The translations under genes and the position numbers were made by a program. Below are positions 7,515 to 13,274 of a DNA stretch of 13,274 bases, in pieces (within the stretch, counting starts at the first letter, position 1; every line of letters begins with the position of its first letter). The stretch comes from Veillonella parvula (GTDB taxonomy: Bacteria > Bacillota > Negativicutes > Veillonellales > Veillonellaceae), in contig CAMUQE010000044.1 of the NCBI GenBank assembly GCA_947096075.1, positions 1 to 13,274 of the forward strand, in the 5' to 3' direction. Below the pieces are notes generated by a model. It was not told where the DNA came from, ran no database searches, and worked only from the letters and a program-made list of their open reading frames with translations.

Positions 7515-7605
7515 TAACTATACATATCTAACTACGCTAAATTGATGTATATAATTTATGCTAAGTTTCTACCACTAATAAATAACGAATTATCCGATCT
7601 AAGCT

Positions 7606-8358
7606 TTATAGCCCTAAGACGGTGTTCCATAATTCCTTAGAATCAATAAAAGAGCGAGCCCAACCAAGTTGAACCTTGTGAATATCCGGGCCTTGGTATG
7701 GTGGTACTACAGCTACTACAGGAACACCTGTGTAACGCTCCATATCTACCACATTTGTTTTCAATAAAAACAGGTCTACAGCTGTCGTATCATTTACGAT
7801 AATAGCTTTCACCTCGATACCATGCAATTTAGCATATTCGCAAGTCAAAACGGCACGATTAATAGATCCAAGCCGACCATCTGCTACAATAATAGCTGGT
7901 ATTTTGATATCTTTCATAAAATCCGTGAAAGTTTTATCTCCATAGAGAGGGGTCGTGATACCGCCAGCACCTTCTACAAAGGTTATGTCATAGCGACTCA
8001 CTACATCTAATGTATGTTCTACAAGGCCATCATAGTCAATCTCGATACCAGCCAATTCCGCTGCAAGGCGAGGAGAAAAATCACCGGCAATAGCATAAGG
8101 ATTCACTTCATGACGACGAGATTCAGGAATACCTGCCGAGCACATCAAATGTGTCGCATCTTTACTCTCAAGGCCGATATTATAGTTGTCCTCATCCATC
8201 GTTACACACTCAGGGAAAGGCACCGCACTAGAAGACACCGGTTTCACCATACCAACAGAAAAACCATCATCTACGGCCATGGCCCCCAATAGCCCAGTCA
8301 CAAACGTCTTGCCTACATCTGTATCTGTACCAATTATAGAAATACCTAACTGCTTCAT
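7606..8358 (-). CDS. bioD: ATP-dependent dethiobiotin synthetase
   Basis: This 250-residue cytoplasmic enzyme closes the ureido ring of 7,8-diaminopelargonate with CO2 and ATP to give dethiobiotin (EC 6.3.3.3). The P-loop is GTDTDVGKT (10-18), the family's characteristic form. A catalytic-type lysine lies in VKP (Lys39), EGAGG (129-133) is intact, and ADGRLGSINRAVLT (159-172) and VND (188-190, nucleotide base recognition) follow. The length is slightly above the usual 220-240. GAGGAG six bases before ATG 8358-8356 fixes the start. bioA follows downstream after 182 bp with its own operator, so the two are probably co-regulated but may be separate transcripts. I saw no terminator between them. 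No bioB, bioF or bioW is in the window. Confidence 0.93.
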   Translation of the reverse strand: MKQLGISIIGTDTDVGKTFVTGLLGAMAVDDGFSVGMVKPVSSSAVPFPECVTMDEDNYNIGLESKDATHLMCSAGIPESRRHEVNPYAIAGDFSPRLAAELAGIEIDYDGLVEHTLDVVSRYDITFVEGAGGITTPLYGDKTFTDFMKDIKIPAIIVADGRLGSINRAVLTCEYAKLHGIEVKAIIVNDTTAVDLFLLKTNVVDMERYTGVPVVAVVPPYQGPDIHKVQLGWARSFIDSKELWNTVLGL

Positions 8359-8395
8359 ACAAGACTCCTCTCAAGCGAATACTTACTGCCGCATA

Positions 8396-8426
8396 GGTTA
8401 ACTAATCTATGTGATTAAGTTTACAA
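8396..8426. promoter_or_regulatory. Probable BirA (biotin) operator of bioD
   Basis: On the plus strand AGGTTAAC (8395-8402 region) and GTTTACAA (8419-8426) flank 16 bases, so the minus strand reads TTGTAAAC-N16-GTTAACC. The spacer is itself partly palindromic (TAATC and GATTA). The half-site spacing is identical to the bioA site. It ends 38 bases upstream of the bioD start. These half-sites closely match the known BirA consensus; actual regulation is inferred. Confidence 0.65.
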
Positions 8427-8455
8427 TCTAATTACAATATACAGCGAAAAGGAAT

Positions 8456-8681
8456 ATATAGTCAACCTATTATTGCGCTTAAGGTTTACCGTAATAGGAC
8501 TATATGGGGCCCTAACACATTAGTGGGAGCCAGGTTAAAAATCACAGAACCTAGCTCATCGCTCCAAAGCAAGCTAAGTCGCTCCTCACTAGGTTCTGTG
8601 ATTTTTATAACTATACTTATGTAATAGTCCCATATAGTCCTAACATCAAGCTTACATGCGAGAATAATAGGTTGGCTATAT
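8456..8681. repeat. 226-bp nested inverted-repeat element, MITE-like
   Basis: Three pairs of arms nest around one centre. The outer pair is 8456-8474 with 8663-8681 (19 bases, one mismatch). The middle pair is 8495-8508 with 8629-8642 (14 bases, perfect). The inner pair is 8536-8554 with 8589-8607 (19 bases, perfect). The 34-base centre (8555-8588) holds CGCTCC twice as a direct repeat. The segments between the arms are not paired. ATAT occurs at both ends and could include a short target duplication. There is no coding sequence inside. A transposon-derived miniature element is the simplest reading. The inner hairpin, flanked by A and T runs, could also act as a terminator in either direction. 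Confidence 0.6.
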
Positions 8682-9005
8682 GGAGAAAGAAAAAAAGTAA
8701 AATCTATTCATTGTATACACCTTATTCATCACAAAACAAGGTAAAATCACAACTTATAAATAATTATTATAAATTTAGTACTTCATTAAAAATCTATATT
8801 TCTAATATAAATGCCAAACTTATAATTAATATTCATTTCTTTGATTCCATTAATCTTTTCATAAGCACATTGAATATACTGTATATTTCTTACATAAATA
8901 GTAGATTAAAAAACCTACAATGTGGTACTATTAAAACTATAGAAAAGAAACGCCACATGATACCGCATATGACGTGAACTGTATGTACAGTAAGGAGGTT
9001 TTATA
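8682..9005. other. AT-rich intergenic leader of yeiH
   Basis: This 324-base stretch is very AT-rich. I see no credible gene in it: the one long open frame (8672-8977) begins at TTG inside the inverted repeat and encodes a low-complexity Lys/Asn/Ile-rich peptide. Near the end is a short inverted repeat, CTGTA-TG-TACAG (8979-8990), just ahead of the AAGGAGG site of the next gene. It is a possible operator or leader hairpin. A promoter is likely but cannot be pinned down. Confidence 0.4.
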
Positions 9006-10046
9006 ATGGGTATCAATCAAAAAACGTTGCCAGGCATTTTGCTCTGTGCCGTTCTCGCTATTCCTTGTTGGCTACTAGGACAGCATTTTCATCTAGTAGG
9101 TAGTCCAATCTTTGCTATTATTTTAGGTATAATGATCGGTTCTATCTTCACATCTTGGAAACGGGAGAAAACAGGTGCTGGCATTGGATTTACATCCAAA
9201 AAGATTTTACAATGGGCCGTTATTTTGTTGGGTTTTGGTCTTAATATTACACAGATTTTACATGTAGGTTGGATTTCTTTACCTGTCATTATTTCTACCA
9301 TCGCTACATCTTTAATCGTGTCCTATGTTATTTTTCGCCTAACTCATATCGACTCTAACACCGCAGTCCTCATCGGTGTTGGTTCATCCATTTGTGGTGG
9401 TTCCGCTATTGCTGCGGCCGCTCCAGTTATCAAGGCAGAAGATCAAGACATCGCCCAAGCTATTTCCGTAGTATTCTTCTTCAACGTAGTAGCGGCCTTC
9501 GTATTCCCTCAATTTGGCGATGCTATCGGCCTCTCCAACATGGGCTTTGGTTTGTTCGCTGGTACTGCAGTTAACGATACATCTTCTGTAACAGCAACTG
9601 CGGCTGTATGGGATAGTATGAAAGGCACAGGTACACAAGTACTGGAATATGCCACCATCGTTAAATTGACACGTACCCTTGCCATCATTCCTATTTGCTT
9701 AGGTCTTGCTAGTTATCAAGTATACAAAGCAAAGCAAAATGCAGCTCAAACAGATGGCACTAGTGTTAGCATTGCTAAAATCTTCCCTAAGTTCGTTTTA
9801 TACTTTGTACTTTGTTCCCTTATCACAACAGCATTATCCTATGCTAATGTAGATATTCAATTCTTAAGTATCTTCAAAACCATTTCCAAGTACTTTATTA
9901 CTATGGCCATGGTGGCAATTGGTCTAAATACTAATATTGTGAAATTATTAAAATCTGGTGGCTCAGCCCTTGCATTAGGTGCTTGTTGCTGGATCGCAAT
10001 CTCCGCCGTAAGCCTCTTAGCACAACATATGATAGGTTTATGGTAA
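9006..10046 (+). CDS. YeiH/UPF0324 family putative sulfate exporter
   Basis: This encodes a 346-residue membrane protein with about ten hydrophobic segments. Family hallmarks are visible: LLGFGLN (74-80), GVGSSICGGSAIAAAAPVI (124-142), FAGTAVNDTSSVTA (184-197) and AIGLNTNIVKLLKSGG near the C-terminus. Members are called putative sulfate exporters (PSE/YeiH), but their substrate is not firmly established in most bacteria. An AAGGAGG site before ATG 9006 makes the start secure. The length is typical. It is divergent from bioD across a 647-bp gap. A lysE-like exporter gene follows on the same strand after about 135 bp that contain a separate promoter candidate and a hairpin. Nothing nearby points to sulfur metabolism, so the substrate stays open. 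Confidence 0.85.
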   Translation: MGINQKTLPGILLCAVLAIPCWLLGQHFHLVGSPIFAIILGIMIGSIFTSWKREKTGAGIGFTSKKILQWAVILLGFGLNITQILHVGWISLPVIISTIATSLIVSYVIFRLTHIDSNTAVLIGVGSSICGGSAIAAAAPVIKAEDQDIAQAISVVFFFNVVAAFVFPQFGDAIGLSNMGFGLFAGTAVNDTSSVTATAAVWDSMKGTGTQVLEYATIVKLTRTLAIIPICLGLASYQVYKAKQNAAQTDGTSVSIAKIFPKFVLYFVLCSLITTALSYANVDIQFLSIFKTISKYFITMAMVAIGLNTNIVKLLKSGGSALALGACCWIAISAVSLLAQHMIGLW

Positions 10047-10068
10047 AAAATATACATATATTGTATAT

Positions 10069-10077
10069 TATGCTATA
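10069..10077 (+). promoter_or_regulatory. Extended -10 promoter candidate for the lysE-like gene
   Basis: TGCTATAAT is an extended -10 element about 25 bases after the yeiH stop codon. No good -35 is seen, which extended -10 promoters can tolerate. A transcript from here would start near 10084 and carry the 10102-10125 hairpin in its 5' leader. Confidence 0.45.
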
Positions 10078-10101
10078 ATTATAAATGAATAGAATAGGAA
10101 T

Positions 10102-10125
10102 AACCCCTCCAGTAATGGAGGGGTT
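10102..10125 (+). terminator. Leader hairpin or weak terminator between yeiH and the lysE-like gene
   Basis: A nine-base perfect stem (AACCCCTCC with GGAGGGGTT) has a 6-base loop. Only three Ts follow in the RNA sense before CG, so it is a weak terminator for yeiH. It lies downstream of the promoter candidate at 10069-10077. Its right arm contains a Shine-Dalgarno-like GGAGG six bases before GTG 10128. Its left arm could also pair with the GGAGGG site at 10171-10176. It may act as a regulatory leader structure. Confidence 0.55.
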
Positions 10126-10181
10126 TCGTGCTACTATTCACCTTATTAGTACTTTATCATACTATAGTCAGGAGGGTTAAT

Positions 10182-10796
10182 ATGTACTTCTTACAAGGAC
10201 TTCTTGTCGGTCTCGCTACGTTTGCCCCTGTTGGCATGCAAAACCTCTTTATTATTAATACGGCTTTGGTACAACCTGTTCGTCGTATTATATTGACGTT
10301 AATGATCCTAGCGTTCTTTGATATGAGTTTAAGTGCTGCCGCCTTCTATGGTATTGGTACCGTTCTAGAAATATGGCCTCTCACAAAACTCATAGTTCTC
10401 CTCTTTGGGGGACTCCTCATCGTATATATGGGCTTTAATATATTTAAAACAGAACCAGACATACGCAATGTAAATACTCATATTCCAATGCGTAAAATTA
10501 TCTTATCTGCTATTGCTGTATCATGGGGCAATCCTCAAGCCATTCTCGATGCAACCATGATGTTAGGTGCCTTTCAAGCCAATATACCTAAAGAAAGTAT
10601 CTACCACTTCTTCACAGGCTTCTTGGTAATGACACCTATTTGGTTTGGTTCTCTAGCCACTACGATGCATCTACTAGCTAAAAAAATAAAAATCACCCAT
10701 ATGGCATGGATTAACCGTTTCTGTGGTTCGGTTCTCGTCATTTATGGTATCAAACTATTTATTGATGGTACTATGATGTTAAGGGACTTTTTATAA
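10182..10796 (+). CDS. LysE/ArgO-type amino acid exporter
   Basis: This 204-residue inner-membrane protein has about six hydrophobic segments and belongs to the LysE superfamily, which exports basic or other amino acids. The family signature FAPVGMQN (14-21) is present, where the usual form is PxGPQN. Other conserved points are Asp47 in the second helix, SWGNPQAILDATMMLGAF (114-131), and TPIWFGSL before the last segments. It looks closer to LysE/ArgO than to RhtB, but the substrate is not certain. ATG 10182 has GGAGGG five bases upstream and gives the N-terminus expected for the family. A GTG start at 10128, also with a GGAGG site (inside a hairpin), would add 18 hydrophobic residues. A convergent LysR-type regulator gene lies downstream, a partner often seen with such exporters. 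Confidence 0.82.
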   Translation: MYFLQGLLVGLATFAPVGMQNLFIINTALVQPVRRIILTLMILAFFDMSLSAAAFYGIGTVLEIWPLTKLIVLLFGGLLIVYMGFNIFKTEPDIRNVNTHIPMRKIILSAIAVSWGNPQAILDATMMLGAFQANIPKESIYHFFTGFLVMTPIWFGSLATTMHLLAKKIKITHMAWINRFCGSVLVIYGIKLFIDGTMMLRDFL

Positions 10797-10883
10797 GGAT
10801 ATAATCCTTTACACCAGTAAAAATGTAAGACTCCTACAATATCATATAAGGAAATATATAAATGGACGACATACACCAAATGT

Positions 10884-10915
10884 AAAAGCCGTTAGCAAAT
10901 TTGCTAACGGCTTTT
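10884..10915. terminator. Bidirectional terminator between lysE-like and lysR-type genes
   Basis: This is a perfect 32-base palindrome centred at 10899/10900, with AAAAGCCGTTAGCAAA as the left arm. The A and T ends give a U-run in both directions, and further T/A-rich sequence follows. It ends 5 bases before the stop of the minus-strand LysR-type gene and about 90 bases after the exporter stop. Confidence 0.9.
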
Positions 10916-10920
10916 TATTA

Positions 10921-11805
10921 TTATAATTCCTCAAGAACCTGTTGAAACATATCTCTGAAGGCTGCAACATATATATTGCTTTGATTGTGTTGAGATATAA
11001 AGTAATAGTCGTGCTCCATAGATTTACCATGATTCGTCAAGACCTTACGTTCGATACCAGGCATAGGATCTGTTAAGTATTTAAAATAATCTATAAGCAA
11101 CAATCCTTGCTGCCCAGCGACTAAGTATCGAGCTTCTTCTAGCGTACGAGCATAGGCAAAGGCACCATTATAACCAATTGCTTTACGATAATGCTCTTCC
11201 TCAGCCAAGGTATATTTACCACGACACACTAGGATAAGTGGTAAATCATCAATTTCTTTAATGTCTACACGATCTTCATTGGTATAACCTTGAGGAACCT
11301 CGATAATCGTAGTACCCGTATCGATAAAATGACTTTCAAAATAATCAGATAATATTTGCCATTGATCATTAAAAATAACATCTACACGACGGTCTTGAAG
11401 CATACCATATAATTCTTCATGACTACCACTGTACATACGAATATCCAGATTTTTATAACGTTTAGCCATACGAATTACGGTTTGTTGCAGAGCAAGCCCA
11501 CTATAGCGATTTAAATAGCCAATTCTTAGACTCACACGAGCATCAGTGCCAATACGTATTGTCTCTACTTTAATATCGTGAAAGCGTTCTAATACTTTCT
11601 TCCCAGATCGATATAGATATTGTCCTGCTGGTGTTAAGTGAAAGCTTCGTTTCTCACGAACCAATAATTCAACACCAAGACTATTTTCAAGAGCTTTGAT
11701 TTGCTGAGAAATAGCAGATTGAGATACATATTGCTCTGTCGCAGCTTGTGTAAAGCTATTATTATCTACTACACATACAAAATATTCTAATTGTTTTAAT
11801 AACAT
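10921..11805 (-). CDS. LysR-family transcriptional regulator
   Basis: This 294-residue regulator has an N-terminal winged helix-turn-helix (about 1-62; FTQAATEQYVSQSAISQQIKAL is the helix-turn-helix region, 18-39) followed by a linker helix. A periplasmic-binding-like effector domain spans about 90-290. The conserved LysR opening MLLKQLEYFV and the LTPAGQYL segment are both present, and the length is standard. The start at 11805 fits the family, though its ribosome site (GAGAG) is weak. It is convergent with the lysE-like exporter and is the only regulator nearby, so that exporter or the MFS gene upstream may be its target. The effector cannot be read from sequence. A small inverted repeat with the T-N11-A form lies 28-42 bases upstream (11833-11847) and could be its own binding site. 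Confidence 0.88.
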   Translation of the reverse strand: MLLKQLEYFVCVVDNNSFTQAATEQYVSQSAISQQIKALENSLGVELLVREKRSFHLTPAGQYLYRSGKKVLERFHDIKVETIRIGTDARVSLRIGYLNRYSGLALQQTVIRMAKRYKNLDIRMYSGSHEELYGMLQDRRVDVIFNDQWQILSDYFESHFIDTGTTIIEVPQGYTNEDRVDIKEIDDLPLILVCRGKYTLAEEEHYRKAIGYNGAFAYARTLEEARYLVAGQQGLLLIDYFKYLTDPMPGIERKVLTNHGKSMEHDYYFISQHNQSNIYVAAFRDMFQQVLEEL

Positions 11806-11832
11806 AACGATGCACTCTCATCTCTTTTATCG

Positions 11833-11847
11833 ATTAGACAGACTAAT
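11833..11847. promoter_or_regulatory. LysR-type box candidate upstream of the regulator gene
   Basis: ATTAG-N5-CTAAT is a perfect 5-5-5 inverted repeat with the T-N11-A pattern of LysR-family sites. It lies 28-42 bases before the regulator start codon. Short motifs of this form occur by chance in AT-rich DNA, so the support is modest. Confidence 0.35.
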
Positions 11848-11912
11848 ATCTTTAAAATGTTTCGCAACTTACCGCCCTCCGCACATTGGAGTTTGCCATA
11901 CGTATCTTTTAC

Positions 11913-11954
11913 ATATTATCTATATATTATCTATATATTTTTTATATATTATCT
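11913..11954. repeat. 11-bp phased AT-rich repeats upstream of the lysR-type gene
   Basis: ATATTATCT occurs at 11913-11921, 11924-11932 and 11946-11954, with a degenerate unit filling the gap near 11935. The starts are 11 and 22 bases apart, close to the DNA helical repeat. Such phasing can produce a bend or lie along one face of the helix. Confidence 0.45.
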
Positions 11955-12005
11955 ATACATATTACTAATTATATGTAACTATATCTAACTGTGAAAGCTA
12001 CTCAG

Positions 12006-13211
12006 CTATAATGATTTACTTTCACTAGGAATAATTAAACTGCGATAAATAAATAGCGCCGCTACAAAGAATATAATTGCCGTAGACCAAAATACAGCAC
12101 CATACCCACAGGTACGAGCAATCATGCCACTAATAACAGGGCCCAATACATTTCCCATCATAGCCACACTAGATACAGCACCAAATACAATGCCGCGCCG
12201 CTCAATAGAAACAGCCTTAGATATGAGCGTATTCGCAATCGGGGTAACAAACCCCATGAAGAAACCTGCAATGGCACGGAATATACCAAGCCCCCATATG
12301 CTAGGCATTGCATATTGAAGTATAAACAGAGTCCCTACAGCCCACGTAGCCGTAAAAACAATACGAGGCATGGTAAAACGTTCTGTTACCTTACCAATAG
12401 AGATTGATGCTAAAGCACTAAACAAACCAGCACCAAAGATGATTATGCCAACGATAGTGGCTACAAACTCATCATTCATGTGCATATAGTGCTTAATATA
12501 TAGTGATAAAATCGGGCCAATGCCAGTAATACCGAAATTACATAAAAACAGTAGTCCTACCAAGAGACGAACTCGAGGTATGACTAAAAAGGATTTAATC
12601 AAAGAAATCTGCGACTCGCTGGCATCTACCTTATGTTTAAACTGTAGATTAGGCATTAGCAGATAGATCCCCAACATGCAAAGCCCCGTTAAGGCAGAAA
12701 ATACAAAGAACGGTGCACGGTAACCTAACAAGTCAGCCGCCAAACCACCCATGAGAGGCCCAAAGACGAGGCCCATAACCATGGATGCTTGGTATAGGCC
12801 CATCGCCCAAGGCACCTTATCCTCAGGAGTTACAAGGATGATAATAGCCAAACCGATCGGTACATAACCGCCTACTACGCCCTGCAAAACTCGCAGAATT
12901 AATAACTGTAATGGAGTTTGTGTAAAAGCACAAGCTCCAACTGTAACCATTAGGGTAAACAAGATGAACATCATTACCTTACGTGGTCCTAGTTGATTCG
13001 CCTTGCACGACCAATAAGGTGCGCTAAGTGCCACCATACAAGGGGTCACACCAGACACAAGTCCTGCCCACATGGCGGCTTCCCCTGGATCATGAAGCCC
13101 TAATTCGGCTAAAAACAACGGAAGGAACGACAATACACCGATAATTGTTATGCCCCCACCAACCTGTATGGTACAGATTAGATATATAATTCGTTTCCAA
13201 GAAGAATCCAT
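12006..13211 (-). CDS. MFS transporter, DHA1-type drug/metabolite exporter
   Basis: This 401-residue protein has the standard 12-helix major facilitator layout with a central loop (about 190-205) between the two halves. Motif A is present in variant form around 64-79 (APYWSCKANQLGPRKV, lacking the usual Asp). Motif B is seen as LRVLQG with Arg107. The antiporter motif C GLVFGPLMGG (147-156) is clear. These place it among proton-driven drug:H+ antiporters (DHA1), but the substrate is unknown. AAGGA five bases before ATG 13211-13209 supports the start. The next gene downstream, 200 bp away on the same strand, is the LysR-type regulator. No clear terminator separates them, so partial cotranscription is possible. 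Confidence 0.85.
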   Translation of the reverse strand: MDSSWKRIIYLICTIQVGGGITIIGVLSFLPLFLAELGLHDPGEAAMWAGLVSGVTPCMVALSAPYWSCKANQLGPRKVMMFILFTLMVTVGACAFTQTPLQLLILRVLQGVVGGYVPIGLAIIILVTPEDKVPWAMGLYQASMVMGLVFGPLMGGLAADLLGYRAPFFVFSALTGLCMLGIYLLMPNLQFKHKVDASESQISLIKSFLVIPRVRLLVGLLFLCNFGITGIGPILSLYIKHYMHMNDEFVATIVGIIIFGAGLFSALASISIGKVTERFTMPRIVFTATWAVGTLFILQYAMPSIWGLGIFRAIAGFFMGFVTPIANTLISKAVSIERRGIVFGAVSSVAMMGNVLGPVISGMIARTCGYGAVFWSTAIIFFVAALFIYRSLIIPSESKSL

Positions 13212-13274
13212 AATATCCTTCTTTCTTATTTGAAATTACCTATAAAGGTAGTAATATACATATCGATATGAGCT

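Noticed and set aside
8672..8977. 101-codon open frame on the plus strand
   Set aside because: It starts with TTG inside the inverted-repeat arm without a ribosome site, and its product is Lys/Asn/Ile/Ser-rich low-complexity sequence expected from AT-rich DNA.
10795..10809. Short hairpin AAGGAT-ATA-ATCCTT at the end of the lysE-like gene
   Set aside because: The stem is only six A/T-rich pairs with a three-base loop and no T-run. The strong palindrome at 10884-10915 is the more likely terminator.
10874..10885. A seven-codon frame (MDDIHQM) after AAGGA before the 10884-10915 terminator
   Set aside because: It is too short to judge, and the AAGGA is 10 bases away in an AT-rich spacer; I see no reason to think it is translated.
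1..13274. CRISPR array, tRNA, rRNA or insertion sequence
   Set aside because: No regular spacer-repeat array, cloverleaf, rRNA-like conserved segment or transposase gene was found on either strand by eye.

Overview
The window is AT-rich bacterial chromosome with strong GGAGG-type ribosome binding sites, many short intergenic regions and perfect-stem intrinsic terminators. Its gene content includes a DcuA-type anaerobic C4-dicarboxylate antiporter, a zinc uptake locus with its own Fur-family regulator, and biotin genes under BirA-like sites. This suggests a low-GC anaerobic Firmicute, most likely a member of the Negativicutes such as Veillonella. That assignment rests on general resemblance, not on a database search.

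Layout. Positions 1-133 hold a possible leftward promoter for a gene outside the window. Positions 187-858 (minus) encode a Yip1-like membrane protein, followed by its terminator. Positions 924-1020 (minus) hold two overlapping micro-ORFs. Positions 1144-4401 form the zinc module: znuA (minus, a lipoprotein that binds zinc) faces the znuC-znuB pair (plus; ATPase and permease, overlapping by 8 bp), and a zur-like Fur-family gene follows in the same direction. A 7-1-7 inverted repeat sits on the -35 box of the znuC promoter between znuA and znuC and is the best Zur operator candidate. A bidirectional terminator separates zur from dcuA (4507-5847, minus).

Positions 6035-8358 (minus) carry bioA and, upstream of it, bioD. 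These are two late steps of biotin synthesis: KAPA to DAPA, then DAPA to dethiobiotin. Each gene is preceded by an inverted repeat of GTTAAC-like half-sites with 16 bases between them, resembling BirA operators. The 647 bp between the divergent bioD and yeiH starts contain a 226-bp nested inverted-repeat element that looks like a MITE.

The right part holds a YeiH/UPF0324 transporter (9006-10046, plus), a LysE/ArgO-type exporter (10182-10796, plus) with a hairpin in its leader, a convergent LysR-type regulator (10921-11805, minus) and a DHA1-type MFS exporter (12006-13211, minus). The three transporters have no substrate that the sequence alone can fix.

No rRNA, tRNA, CRISPR array, intact insertion sequence or phage gene was seen. 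The most notable unexplained structures are the nested inverted repeat, the paired BirA-like sites, the lysE leader with its dual start, and the micro-ORF pair.
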